From DATEDA01 sp963827595 (lineage in GTDB: Bacteria > Pseudomonadota > Gammaproteobacteria > Burkholderiales > SG8-39), in NCBI GenBank assembly GCA_963827595.1, contig CAWHBT010000017.1:18102-82101 (forward strand): DNA of 64,000 nt, read 5' to 3'. The notes beneath the pieces are model-generated. The model had not been told where the DNA came from, ran no database searches, and saw nothing but the letters and a program-made list of their open reading frames with translations. Of the stretch, positions 28,523 through 39,014 are shown piece after piece. The position numbers and the translations under genes were made by a program. Every line of letters begins with the position of its first letter. Position 1 is the stretch's first letter.

Positions 28523-28586
28523 GTTCTTCTCCTGTTCGAAAATTGCGAGACGGATCCCTGACCGAAAAATCAGCCCTGCCTGCAGT

Positions 28587-28601
28587 GCGAAAACCATGCC
28601 A
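28587..28601 (-). promoter_or_regulatory. Sigma-54 promoter of glnA
   Basis: The minus strand reads TGGCATGGTTTTCGC, matching the -24/-12 consensus TGGCAC-N5-TTGC: the invariant GG and GC are present at the correct 10-base interval. Transcription would start near 28575, leaving a ~53-base leader before glnA. Two NtrC sites upstream support it. Confidence 0.75.
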
Positions 28602-28663
28602 TCGCGCCGGGACCTCTAGAACCTTGTGCCGTAAGGCAGCGGAGAGTCGCGCGGAGGCGGGAG

Positions 28664-28680
28664 TGCACTCGGGCAGTGCG
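28664..28680 (-). promoter_or_regulatory. NtrC-binding site, promoter-proximal
   Basis: TGCACTCGGGCAGTGCG matches the NtrC consensus TGCAC-N7-GTGCA except for the last base. Its centre is about 97 bases upstream of the predicted glnA start point, the usual enhancer range. Confidence 0.7.
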
Positions 28681-28693
28681 TCGGCCGCCATTC

Positions 28694-28710
28694 TGCACTA
28701 TGCCGGTGCG
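28694..28710 (-). promoter_or_regulatory. NtrC-binding site, promoter-distal
   Basis: TGCACTATGCCGGTGCG again fits TGCAC-N7-GTGC(A). It starts exactly 30 bases from the proximal site, about three helical turns, so dimers would sit on one face of the DNA and can oligomerise. Centre about -127 relative to the predicted start. Confidence 0.7.
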
Positions 28711-28804
28711 GGTTGCCCGCTCGCGAGCCTCCCAGCTGCCCGATCGCCTGCTGGCGCTCCGGAGGTTAAACTGGCCCCGGGCTCTTCGCATCGCACCGCA
28801 ACCC

Positions 28805-29260
28805 ATGGACTCCACAGAGCAAATACTCGCGCGGGCGCGGGAGCGCGCCGAGCGCATGGGGCTGCCCTATGCCGGTGCGATCACTCCCCTGGAGGCCGCG
28901 GCCCTGCTCCAGGGCGAGCCCGGGGCCAGGCTCGTCGACGTGCGAACCCGCGCCGAGTGGGAGTGGGTCGGGCGCCCTCCGGGTGCGGTGTTCATCGAGT
29001 GGAACACGTGGCCCGGCGGGGCGAAGAACCCGGAGTTCGAGCGCGAGCTCCTCGCGAAGGTGCCCGACAAGACGCGTCCGGTGCTGTTCCTCTGCCGGAG
29101 CGGCGGGCGCTCGCACCACGCGGCAATGGTGGCGGAGAAGCTCGGCTACCCGCTGGCGTTCAACGTTCTCGAGGGGTTCGAAGGCGACAAGGACGCCGAC
29201 GGGCACCGCGCGACGGTCGGCGGCTGGAAGGTCGCGGGGTTGCCGTGGATCCAAGGGTGA
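28805..29260 (+). CDS. Rhodanese-like sulfurtransferase domain protein
   Basis: A 151-aa single rhodanese domain. The active-site loop is PVLFLCRSGGRSHHAA with catalytic Cys97; the family's first motif is ARLVDVRTRAEWEWVG. Such proteins carry persulfide sulfur between partners; substrate unknown. Start at ATG 28805 (MDSTEQILARARERAERMGL). It is divergent from glnA, and the NtrC sites lie between them, 95 or more bases from this start, so nitrogen control is possible but not indicated. Confidence 0.85.
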   Translation: MDSTEQILARARERAERMGLPYAGAITPLEAAALLQGEPGARLVDVRTRAEWEWVGRPPGAVFIEWNTWPGGAKNPEFERELLAKVPDKTRPVLFLCRSGGRSHHAAMVAEKLGYPLAFNVLEGFEGDKDADGHRATVGGWKVAGLPWIQG

Positions 29261-29341
29261 CCGCACCGGGCGCCGGCGCAGCCGGCGCGTAGCGCGACCA
29301 TCCCCGCGCCCCCGGGGATCCGGTACGGCGCTCTACTCACC

Positions 29342-30941
29342 ATGCTCAATCCCACCCGAGGCACACGCGGCATGGCGGTCGCACCGCACGCGCTCGCATC
29401 GCAGTCGGCGCTCGCGGTGCTGCGCGAAGGCGGCAACGCGCTCGAAGCGATGGTCGCCGCCGCCGCGGCCATCGCCGTCGTCTATCCGCACATGAACTCG
29501 CTCGGCGGCGACTCGTTCTGGCTCGTGCTCGTGCCAGGGCAGGCCCCGACCGGCATCGACGCCTGCGGGGCGGCGGCGAGGAATGCGTCGATCGCGTGGT
29601 ACGGCCTGCAGGGAATCAAGAGCTCGATCCCGTTCCGCGGCGGCGTCGCGGCGAATACGGTGGCCGGGACGGTCTCGGGCTGGGCGCTGGCGCACGCGCG
29701 TGCGCGCGAGATCGGCGGCCGGTTGCCGCTGTCGCGCCTGCTCGAGGACGCGATTCACTACGCCGAGGACGGTATCCCGGTAACGGCGAGCCAGAACGCC
29801 GCGACCGCTGCGAAGCGCCGCGAGCTCGAGCCGCAGCCGGGTTTCGCCGATGCGTTCCTGCCGGGCGGCGGCGTCCCGGCCACGGGGAGCCGTTTCCTGC
29901 AGCAACGCGTGCGGCGAGACGCTGCGCCGCCTCGCGAAGGCGGGGCCGGACGACTTCTATCGCGGCGAGCTGGCGCGGGCGAACGCGGCGGACCTCGCGG
30001 CGGCCGGCAGCCCGGTGACGCTCGGTGACCTGGAGGCCCACCGCGCCGAGTGGCGGACGCCGCTCGCGCTCGAGCACTCGCTGGGCTCGGTCTACAACAT
30101 GCCGCCGCCGACGCAGGGGCTCGTCAGTCTCCTCATCCTCGGGATGCTCGATCGGCTCGCGATCGGCCAGCTCGATCCGCTCGGGGCGGACTACGTGCAC
30201 CTCGCCGTCGAAGCGGTCAAGCAGGCATTCGCGATCCGCGACCGCCACATCACCGATCCCGCGTACGTGACCGTCGACCCCCAGACCTTCCTCGCGCCTG
30301 CGAAGCTCGCGGAGCTCGCGGCCGGGATCGATCGCAATCGCGCCGCGCCCTGGGGGGCGGGCCGCGGCCCGGCCGACACGGTCTGGATGGGCGTGATCGA
30401 CGGCGACGGCCGCGCGGTGAGCTTCATCCAGAGCCTCTATCACGAGTTCGGCGCCGGCGTGGTGCTGAAATCGACCGGGATCTGCTGGCAGAACCGCGGG
30501 TGTTCGTTCAGCCTCGACGAGCGCGCGTTGAACGCGCTCAAGCCGCGGCGCAAACCGTTCCACACGCTCAACCCCGCGGCCGCGCAGCTGTCGGACGGCC
30601 GGACCATGGTGTACGGCAACATGGGTGGCGACGGGCAGCCGCAGACGCAGAGCGCAGTGTTCACGCGCACGCTGGTTCACGGGATGACGCCGCAGGCGGC
30701 GATCACGGCGCCGCGCTGGTTGCTGGGCAGGACGTGGGGTCAGACCACCGACACGCTCAAGCTCGAGTCGCGGTTCGCGCCCGAAGTCGTCGACGAGCTG
30801 CGCCGCCGCGGCCACGACGTCGAGGTGCTCGACGCCTACGACGAGACGATGGGCCACGCGGGGTGCGTGATCCGACATGCCGACGGGGCGTTCGAGGGCG
30901 GCGCGGATCCGCGGTCGGACGGCGGCGTCGCGGCATACTAG
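29342..30941 (+). CDS. Gamma-glutamyltransferase family protein, frame disrupted
   Basis: Two frames join near 29905 to give a ~532-aa member of the gamma-glutamyltranspeptidase family. The N-terminal frame has GMAVAPHALASQSALAVLRE, GGNALEAMVAAAAAIAVVYP and SLGGDSFWLV. The second has GETLRRLAKAGPDDFYRGEL, the processing site region with nucleophile candidate Thr in DTVWMGVIDGDGRAVSF, and GDGQPQTQSAVFTR. The pieces overlap in different frames and total 3n+1 bases; removing one C in CAACGCG restores a continuous product. There is no obvious signal peptide, unlike periplasmic Ggt, so it may be a cytoplasmic Ntn-hydrolase relative. The ADH gene follows 26 bases downstream. Confidence 0.8.
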
Positions 30942-30967
30942 CGACCCGCGACAAGCGAGGGCCGAAG

Positions 30968-32020
30968 ATGAAAGGCGTCGTGTTCCCAGGGGACCGCAAG
31001 GTCGAGATCCGCGAGTTCCCCGATCCCGTTCCGGGTCCCGGCGAGGTCGTGCTGGAGATCAAGGCGTCGGGCATGTGCGGCAGCGACCTGAAGTTCTATC
31101 GCGCTTCCGGCGGGGCGTCATCGCTCGGGCTAGGGAAGACATCCGGCCCGATCATCGCCGGGCACGAGCCGTGCGGCGTGGTCGCCGCGATCGGGCCCGA
31201 GGTTTCGGACCGGCAGGCCAGGGTCGGCATGCGCGTGATGCAGCATCACTACCGGGGCTGCGGCGTCTGCGAGCACTGCGCGACCGGCTGGATGCAGCTC
31301 TGCGTCGAGGGCGTCGCGGAGGTCTACGGCGCGACCGGCCATGGCGCGCACGCCCGGTACATGAAGTGCCCGGCGCGGACCCTGGTGCCACTTCCCGAGG
31401 AGCTCTCGTTCGAGGCCGGCGCGGCGATTTCCTGCGGCACCGGCACCGCCTGGGCGGCGCTGCACCGGCTCGGCCTGCAGGGGGACCACACGATCGCGAT
31501 CTTCGGCCAGGGCCCGGTAGGCCTATCGGCCACGCAGCTCGCGAGCGCGCTGGGCGCGCGCGTGATCGCCCTCGACGTCAGCGATGAGCGGCTCGCCCGG
31601 GCGAAAGCGCTCGGGGCCGACGCGCTCATCAATCCGCGAACCGCGACCGACGTCGTGCAGGCGGTCCGCGAGCTGACCCGCGGCCGCGGGGCGCACCTCT
31701 GCCTCGAGGCGTCCTCGTCACCCCAGGCGCGCGTGGAAGCGGTGCGCTGCGTGCGCACATGGGGCAAGGTCTGCTACGTCGGTGAGGGCGACACCGTCAC
31801 GCTGGAGGTCAGCCCCGACCTGCTGCGCCGGCAGGTGACGCTGATCGGGTCGTGGACGTTCTCGACCGTCGGGCAGGCCGAGTGCGCGCGGTTCATCGCG
31901 GACCGCGGCATCGACGTCGACCGCCTGTTCACGCACCGCTGGCGGCTCGACCAGGCGGAGGAGGCCTATCGTCTCTTCGACTCCCAGACCGCGGGGAAGG
32001 GCGTCATCCACCCGTCCTGA
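30968..32020 (+). CDS. Zinc-dependent alcohol dehydrogenase family protein
   Basis: A 350-aa medium-chain dehydrogenase. Catalytic zinc ligands are Cys37 (GMCGSDLKF) and His65-Glu66 (AGHEPCG). The structural zinc motif is Cys97, 100, 103, 111 (CGVCEHCATGWMQLC). The NAD(P) fold is IAIFGQGPVGLSATQLASAL. The substrate cannot be fixed from sequence; threonine, sorbitol or other secondary alcohols are possible. GAGGG precedes the ATG. It follows the gamma-glutamyltransferase gene and is convergent with uppP. Confidence 0.88.
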   Translation: MKGVVFPGDRKVEIREFPDPVPGPGEVVLEIKASGMCGSDLKFYRASGGASSLGLGKTSGPIIAGHEPCGVVAAIGPEVSDRQARVGMRVMQHHYRGCGVCEHCATGWMQLCVEGVAEVYGATGHGAHARYMKCPARTLVPLPEELSFEAGAAISCGTGTAWAALHRLGLQGDHTIAIFGQGPVGLSATQLASALGARVIALDVSDERLARAKALGADALINPRTATDVVQAVRELTRGRGAHLCLEASSSPQARVEAVRCVRTWGKVCYVGEGDTVTLEVSPDLLRRQVTLIGSWTFSTVGQAECARFIADRGIDVDRLFTHRWRLDQAEEAYRLFDSQTAGKGVIHPS

Positions 32021-32033
32021 GCGGTGCGTCCGG

Positions 32034-32859
32034 TCAGCCCGCCGTCCAGTCCACGAGCCCGGTGTAGGCGGTGACGAGGACGATCGCGCCGAACGCGATC
32101 CGGTACCACGCGAACGGCTTGAAGTCGTGCGTGGCGACGTAGCGGATCAGCCAGCGCACGCAGACGAACGCCGAGGCGAACGCCGCAACGAGCCCCACCG
32201 CCAGCATCTCCAGGTCGCCGGCCGAGAACGCCGCGCGGTGCTTGTACAGATCGTAGGCGCCGGCGGCCACGAGCGTCGGGACCGCGAGGAAGAACGAGAA
32301 CTCGGTCGCCGCCTTGCGCGACAGCCCGAACAGCATCGCGCCGATGATCGTCGCGCCCGAGCGTGACGTCCCCGGGATCAGGGCGAAGCACTGCGCGAAG
32401 CCGACCTTGAGCGCGTCGCGCCAGGTCATCGTCGTCGACGCTCGCGACGTGCCAGCGATGCGCCTTCCGCTCGACCCACAGGATCACGAACGCGCCGAGG
32501 ATGAACGCCAGCGCGACCGGCACCGGCGCGAAGAGGTGCGCCTTGATGAGGCCGCCGAAGGCGAGGCCGAGCACCGCCGCGGGAATGAACGCGACGATGA
32601 GGTTGGCGACGAAGCGCTGCGCGGCGCGGTCCGACCCGAGCCCGGCGAGCACCCCCAGGAATTTCACGCGGTACTCCCAGACGACCGCCAGCATCGCGCC
32701 GGTCTGGATCGCGAGATTGAAGGTCTTCGCCTTCTCGCCGTCGAAGCCGAGCAGGTCGGCGGCGAGGATGAGATGGCCGGTGCTCGAGACGGGGAGGAAT
32801 TCGGTGAGGCCTTCGACCACGCCGAGCACGAGGGCCTTGCCGAGCAGCGGGAGATCCAT
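32034..32859 (-). CDS. uppP: Undecaprenyl-diphosphatase, frame disrupted by one base
   Basis: Integral-membrane phosphatase that recycles undecaprenyl pyrophosphate for cell-wall and LPS synthesis. The N-terminal frame holds LGVVEGLTEFLPVSSTGHLI, the second FALIPGTSRSGATIIGAML; both active-site motifs are intact. The join is near 32430, where GACGAC-G-ATGACC carries one extra base (826 bases in total, 3n+1). The reconstructed 275-aa protein has normal length and about eight spans. Start at 32859 (MDLPLLGKAL). A function this conserved makes a sequencing indel likelier than a pseudogene. Convergent with the ADH gene. Confidence 0.85.
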
Positions 32860-32938
32860 CGCGGCGGGGATTCTACTTGGCCCGGGAGGCACAGACGGCG
32901 GGCTTCGCCCGCTTGGCCAGCCCTGTCAAAATCGCAAC

Positions 32939-33598
32939 ATGGATCCCTGGGCGAGGATCGACCTCTACTGCGAGCGAACGGACCCGAGCTTCTGGTCGGA
33001 GCCGCTGAACGCCCTCACCAATCTTGCCTTCCTCATCGCCGCAATCCTGGTCGTGAACCGGGCGCGGCGCGAGCGCGGCAGGCTCGCCTGGGATGCAGCG
33101 TTGCTCGCCGCGCTGACCGCGCTCGTCGGCGCGGGCAGCTTCCTGTTCCACACGTTTGCGACGGTCTGGGGTCGCTGGCTCGACCTCGTGTTCATCGCGG
33201 CGTTCGTCTATGTGCTCCTCGCCCTGTGCCTCGTCCGGTTCGCGCGGTTGGGGTGGCGCGGCGTGCTGGCCGGGCTCGTCCTGTATGCGATCGTCGAGCG
33301 CGGCATGCTCGCCGCCGTCCCGCCCGGGACGATGGGGGGCTCGCTGCTTTACCTGCCGCCGGTCCTGGCGCTCGCGGCGTTGGCCTGGTACGCCCGGCAT
33401 CGGGTCCATCCGGCGGCGTCCCGCCTCGCCGCGGCGGTCGGCGTCTTCGCCGTTGCGATCGCCGTCCGGACGGTGGACTTGCCGCTCTGTCGGGTGTGGC
33501 CGACGGGGACCCACTTCCTCTGGCACCTCCTCACCGCATGGGTGCTCTACCTCGCGGCGACGGCCGTGCTCGCGCCGCGCGGCGCGCGTTCAGGCTGA
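32939..33598 (+). CDS. Ceramidase-like integral membrane hydrolase
   Basis: A 219-aa protein with about seven membrane spans. The start MDPWARIDLYCERTDPSFWS, then EPLNALTNLAFLIAA, resembles bacterial ceramidase-domain proteins (CREST superfamily). The family's metal and catalytic positions may be the Ser/His in GAGSFLFHTFAT and the paired His in THFLWHLLTAW. CREST members hydrolyse lipid amides or esters; the real substrate is unknown. Divergent from uppP with a short gap. Confidence 0.7.
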   Translation: MDPWARIDLYCERTDPSFWSEPLNALTNLAFLIAAILVVNRARRERGRLAWDAALLAALTALVGAGSFLFHTFATVWGRWLDLVFIAAFVYVLLALCLVRFARLGWRGVLAGLVLYAIVERGMLAAVPPGTMGGSLLYLPPVLALAALAWYARHRVHPAASRLAAAVGVFAVAIAVRTVDLPLCRVWPTGTHFLWHLLTAWVLYLAATAVLAPRGARSG

Positions 33599-33641
33599 CG
33601 GAGAAGAACCGCCCGGGCCGGACTCGGCCAGGCAGCAAGTG

Positions 33642-33860
33642 TCAGAGCTTCGGCAGGGTCCGGAAGCCGAAGGGGAGGAGCAGCGAGGCGAAGCGGTGAA
33701 ACGCGCGCGGGGTGGACGCCTGGACGGCCGCGCCAAGGGCCGGCACATCGGCGAGAACGCGACGGGCAAGCGGGGACACGCTGCGCGGCCGACCGAGCAA
33801 CTCGGGCGGGAGATTGAACTCCGCCCACTCGTAGAGCCTGGTGTCGTCCGGCGCAGTCAC
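33642..33860 (-). CDS. Hypothetical 72-aa protein
   Basis: GTG-initiated frame of 72 aa (TAPDDTRLYEWAEFNLPPEL...), with Pro and aromatic residues and an amphipathic C-terminus (FHRFASLLLPFGFRTLPKL). No domain recognised. It may be coding, as the composition is less Arg-rich than the surrounding shadow frames. The 244 bases to the right, up to yceH, show no gene. Confidence 0.3.
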   Translation of the reverse strand: MTAPDDTRLYEWAEFNLPPELLGRPRSVSPLARRVLADVPALGAAVQASTPRAFHRFASLLLPFGFRTLPKL

Positions 33861-34104
33861 TTCGCTTGCCTCTGGAGGTCCGGTCGTCGCTTCGATACCC
33901 TCGTTAGTATCTCAAACGCACAGATCCGTTCAATCGTCTACGAGTCTAGGCCGCAAGGTGGATGCGCGAGTGTGAAGAATTGTGACAGCGGCGGGCTCTC
34001 GCACGCCGCATGACGATGCCATGTTGGTCGCCGGTCGGCCGCGGTCCTGACACCGACGAGAGTCGGACGGTGACGGTCTTGTGACGGCGCCTCGTCGGCG
34101 CGTC

Positions 34105-34783
34105 CTACTTGGTGACGTTGAGGTTCCGGTAGAGCCGCTCGACGAGCGCCCGCAACTCGGCCGTCTCCTCGCCAAGTCGGGCGACCTGCGGCCTTCAGCG
34201 CCGCGATCTCGCTCGCCGGCGGGGCTTCGGCGCCGCCGGTCGCGGCGGCAGGTCGAGCCGCGGAGGCCTCCACCGGACCGGAGAGAAGGTGCGCCCACCG
34301 GTGCTCGCGAGACCCCGGCATTCTGGGCAGCTGGACCGTCAGCGGTCCGCCGTCGGCCTCGGGCCGGGCTGCCAACGCCTGCAAGGCCCCCTCGACCGCG
34401 CCGAGGTCGGCGAAGCGATGCAGGCGCTCGGTGTTGATCCGGAGCTCGCCCGGGGTCTGGGGACCGCGGAGCATCAGCGCGGCGAGCAGCGCTACGGCCG
34501 GTTCCGTCAGGTTCATGACACGCCCGATGTTGTGCGTGTACCGCGCCACGCGGGAGCCGCTCGACTCGATGACGAGGGACAGCGGACGCAGCGCGTCGAG
34601 GGCTGCCTGCACCTCGGCCTCGGTCGCTTGCATGAGGGGGTCGCGGTTGTTCTTCTGATTGCACCCCGATGTCAGCGCGTTCAGGGACAGCGGATACGTG
34701 TCCGGGACGGTGCGCTCCTTCTCGACGAGGACGCCGAGCACCCGCGTCTCGAGGAGCGCAAGCTGCGGCAGCGCGGTCGGCAC
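34105..34783 (-). CDS. yceH: YceH (DUF480) winged-helix protein, frame disrupted near the end
   Basis: Unknown-function conserved protein with two winged-helix domains. Family blocks are LALLETRVLGVLVEKERTVP, YPLSLNALTSGCNQKNNRDP, VIESSGSRVARYTHNIGRVM and LMLRGPQTPGELRINTERLH. Near 34188 GCCGCAGGTC should read GCCGAGGTC, one extra base; restoring it gives a coiled-coil tail ending LYRNLNVTK. Reconstructed length 225 aa. I start at GTG 34783 (VPTALPQLALLE), 14 bases after the thiC stop, so it is operonic with thiC. Confidence 0.8.
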
Positions 34784-34797
34784 TCCGGCCGCCCCCG

Positions 34798-36711
<1,914 letters not shown>

Positions 36712-36751
36712 GGCGCTTCTCCAAGAGTGCGGAGCAGCGGAGGCAGGCGGG

Positions 36752-36852
36752 GGGACTGCCGACGCTTTCCTACGGCGGGATTACCCGCTTCAGGTTCGAA
36801 GGGACTCTCTCACCCGGGCCCCGCGTCAAACGGGGACCAGGACCCCCACGTC
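36752..36852 (-). promoter_or_regulatory. TPP (THI-box) riboswitch of thiC
   Basis: On the minus strand the leader reads GGGGGTCCTGG, then GGTGAGAGAGTCCC, TTCGAACCTGA, GCGGGTAAT and CCGCCGTAGGAAA. These are the conserved THI-box elements (ACCTGA at 36790-36795, GGGTAAT, and the closing P1-side GGAAAG). It ends about 40 bases before thiC, a distance suited to translational or terminator control of the downstream ribosome site. Confidence 0.9.
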
Positions 36853-36941
36853 GCAAGCCCCACGTTACTCCAACGGCCCGAGCCTTTCAACGGTGCTCGC
36901 GACACGTCCGGTGACGGACGGCTATGATCCCCGCTCGACCG

Positions 36942-37673
36942 ATGAAGCCCAACGAGCCACCGAAGCGACTGGGCGTGATCGTCCCGCCCGCGAACCCGAC
37001 CGTCGAGCCGGAAATGCGGCGGCTGATGCCGCCCGAGTTCGGCCTGTACGCGAGCCGGCTGCCGGTGCTTTCCGGCGACCTCCGGGACCGGGTCGACGGC
37101 TATCCGTTCCACTACCCGGCGGCGGTGAAGAGCTTCGGCGAGCTGATGCTCGAGGCGATCTACATCGGCGCGACGGCGCCGAGCTACGTCCTCGGGGAAG
37201 CGCGCGATCGCGAGCTCGCCGCGGCGCTCTCGCTGGAATCCGGCACGATCGTCGAGATCGCGAGCATCGCGGTGATCGACACGCTCCGCCTGCTCGAGGC
37301 GCGGACGATCGCGCTCGTCTCCCCCTATCCGGAGTGGCTCACCAAGCGCGCGATCGCGTACTGGGAGAGCGCCGCCTTCCGCGTCGCCCAGGTGATCCGG
37401 CTCTCGGAAGAGTTCCGCCCGTATCAGCTGCGGACGGCCGACGTGCTCGCCGGGCTGCGTCAGGTGAGCGCGCCCGGCATCCAGGCGGTCGTGCTGGACG
37501 GCACCGGCGTCGCCACGCTCGACGCGATCGTCACTGCCGGGCCCGACGCCGCGGTACCGCTGCTCTCGTCGAACCTCTGCGGCGCGTGGCGCCTGCTCGA
37601 TCGGCTGAAAGGCCGGCCGGGTTTCGATCTTGCACGGGCGGCGCCGTCCCTCGCCGCCCGGCTGCCGGGCTGA
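36942..37673 (+). CDS. Asp/Glu racemase superfamily protein near arylmalonate decarboxylase, without catalytic Cys
   Basis: A 243-aa protein with the family start LGVIVPPANPTVEPEM and overall length of arylmalonate decarboxylase / maleate isomerase. The family places a catalytic Cys or Gly in the first loop (GCTSxS or GTS); here it is GATAPSYVLG with Ala77. The second site, SCGG in arylmalonate decarboxylase, is DGTG here with Gly187. The only cysteine (Cys213, SSNLCGAW) is at neither position. Enzyme activity is therefore uncertain. It leads a run of same-strand genes with a TPP-dependent decarboxylase, kinase and flavoprotein, so a role in catabolism of a dicarboxylic acid is an inference. 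Confidence 0.75.
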   Translation: MKPNEPPKRLGVIVPPANPTVEPEMRRLMPPEFGLYASRLPVLSGDLRDRVDGYPFHYPAAVKSFGELMLEAIYIGATAPSYVLGEARDRELAAALSLESGTIVEIASIAVIDTLRLLEARTIALVSPYPEWLTKRAIAYWESAAFRVAQVIRLSEEFRPYQLRTADVLAGLRQVSAPGIQAVVLDGTGVATLDAIVTAGPDAAVPLLSSNLCGAWRLLDRLKGRPGFDLARAAPSLAARLPG

Positions 37674-37693
37674 GCCGCGAGCCGGGGCGCCAA

Positions 37694-38212
37694 GTGACCG
37701 ACCCCGCGTGGCCGGATGCGATCTATGACGCGCTGCTCGCCGCCGGCGTCAAGCAGGTCGCCTACGTCCCCGACGCGGGGCATCGGCGGCTCATCGAGCT
37801 GGCCCATGCCAATTCCGACCTGGCGACCGTCGTGCTGACCACGGAGGAGGAAGGGATCGCACTGCTCGCCGGAGCGTATCTCGGAGGCGAGAAAGGGGTT
37901 CTGTTGATGCAATCGAGCGGCGTCGGCAACTGCATCAACGCGCTCGCGCTGCCGGCGGAGTGCCGCATCCCGCTGCTGATGCTCGTCACGATGCGCGGCG
38001 AGTGGGGGGAGTTCAACCCCTGGCAGGTGGCGATGGGGCAGGCCACGCCCCCCGCGCTCGAGGCCATGGGCGTGATCGTCCTGCGCGCCGACGACGCCGA
38101 TCGGATCATCGAGACCGTGCAGGCCGGGGCCGGGCTGGCGTTCGATTCCGGCCGCATGGTCGCGGTGCTGATCGGCCAGCGGGCGATCGGCGCCAAGGTG
38201 TTCCGGAAATGA
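37694..38212 (+). CDS. TPP-dependent decarboxylase alpha subunit (sulfopyruvate/phosphonopyruvate type)
   Basis: A 172-aa protein forming the pyrimidine-binding half of a split thiamine-diphosphate enzyme. It has VVLTTEEEGIALLAGAYLGG (the conserved Glu that activates TPP), GVLLMQSSGVGNCINALALP, PLLMLVTMRGEWGEFNPWQ and a C-terminus ending GAKVFRK. Phosphonopyruvate and sulfopyruvate decarboxylases use this two-gene form. GTG start at 37694. Its stop overlaps an ATGAGC, where the beta subunit would normally begin, but an outer-membrane gene now intervenes. Confidence 0.8.
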   Translation: MTDPAWPDAIYDALLAAGVKQVAYVPDAGHRRLIELAHANSDLATVVLTTEEEGIALLAGAYLGGEKGVLLMQSSGVGNCINALALPAECRIPLLMLVTMRGEWGEFNPWQVAMGQATPPALEAMGVIVLRADDADRIIETVQAGAGLAFDSGRMVAVLIGQRAIGAKVFRK

Positions 38213-38244
38213 GCGTGCTCGGACGCCGCGCCGTCGCCGGGCAG
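38196..38244 (+). repeat. Alpha/beta junction repeat, copy A
   Basis: A 49-base sequence (aggtgttccg... gggcag) covering the last codons of the alpha subunit and the first ~11 codons expected for the beta subunit. It matches copy B at 40 of 49 positions. After copy A the beta frame is lost and the barrel gene begins. Confidence 0.7.
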
Positions 38245-38308
38245 GGTCGGGGCGTACGGGGTGGACTATCATGGAATTCCTCGCTGAACCACCAATCGAG
38301 GAGGTGCC

Positions 38309-38956
38309 ATGCGGACCTCTCTCACCCTGGTCGCGATGTGCATGGGCGCGGCGCTGCTCGGCACGAGCGGGCCCGCGCGTGCCCAAGCCCACTGGTACCT
38401 CGGGGCCACGCTCGGCGCGTCCAACGCGAATATCACCCAGGAGGCGGTGCCGGTCACCGGAGCAACGTCCAGCGCCTTCCTGACCGACTCGCGGGACCCG
38501 GGCGTCAAGGTGTTTGCCGGCTACCGCTTCAATCGCTATTTCGCAGTGGAAGGCGGCTTCGCGTGGCTGGGCGAGTTCCAGGCCACGACCCAGGTGACGG
38601 CGCCGACCGCGGGCGCGCTAAACGCGGACATCCGCGTGATCGGGCTGTACATCGACGCGGTCCCCATGCTCCCGGTGGGCGACCGCTTCGCCCTATTCGC
38701 GAAGGTGGGCGTCCTGCTCTCCGAAACCAGAACCACCCGCTCGACCTTCGGGACGGTGACCCCCGTGCCCGGGTTGAACGCGAACGCCTCCATCGACCAG
38801 CCGAATTGGTCGTACGGCCTGGGGATGCAGTACGATCTCGACAAGACCGTGACGCTGCGCTTCGTGTGGGAGCGCTACATCAAACTCGGCGACTCCAACA
38901 CCGGCGGCGAGTTCAACATCGATCTCTATTCGGGGGGGCTGTTGTTCCGCTTCTGA
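38309..38956 (+). CDS. Outer-membrane beta-barrel protein, OmpA-like N-terminal type
   Basis: A 215-aa protein with signal peptide (MRTSLTLVAMCMGAALLGTS to ARAQA) and an eight-strand barrel pattern (HWYLGATLGASNANI, VFAGYRFNRYFAVEGGF, FALFAKVGVLLSE, VTLRFVWERYIKLGD, DLYSGGLLFRF). It ends in Phe as BAM substrates do. It looks like the PF13505-type barrel without a peptidoglycan domain. A near-perfect GAGGAGG precedes the ATG. It splits the alpha and beta genes of a TPP enzyme and is bracketed by junction repeats, so it arrived by insertion or duplication. Confidence 0.8.
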   Translation: MRTSLTLVAMCMGAALLGTSGPARAQAHWYLGATLGASNANITQEAVPVTGATSSAFLTDSRDPGVKVFAGYRFNRYFAVEGGFAWLGEFQATTQVTAPTAGALNADIRVIGLYIDAVPMLPVGDRFALFAKVGVLLSETRTTRSTFGTVTPVPGLNANASIDQPNWSYGLGMQYDLDKTVTLRFVWERYIKLGDSNTGGEFNIDLYSGGLLFRF

Positions 38957-38965
38957 CCCACCCCC

Positions 38966-39014
38966 AGGTGTTCCGCAAGTGAGCATGCTCGAGCGCCGCG
39001 CGGTGACCCGGCAG
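38966..39014 (+). repeat. Alpha/beta junction repeat, copy B
   Basis: Second copy of the 49-base junction, 770 bases from copy A, 82% identical. It still encodes a VFRK-stop alpha-subunit ending followed by the real start of the beta gene, so it represents the functional junction on the beta side. Confidence 0.7.
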
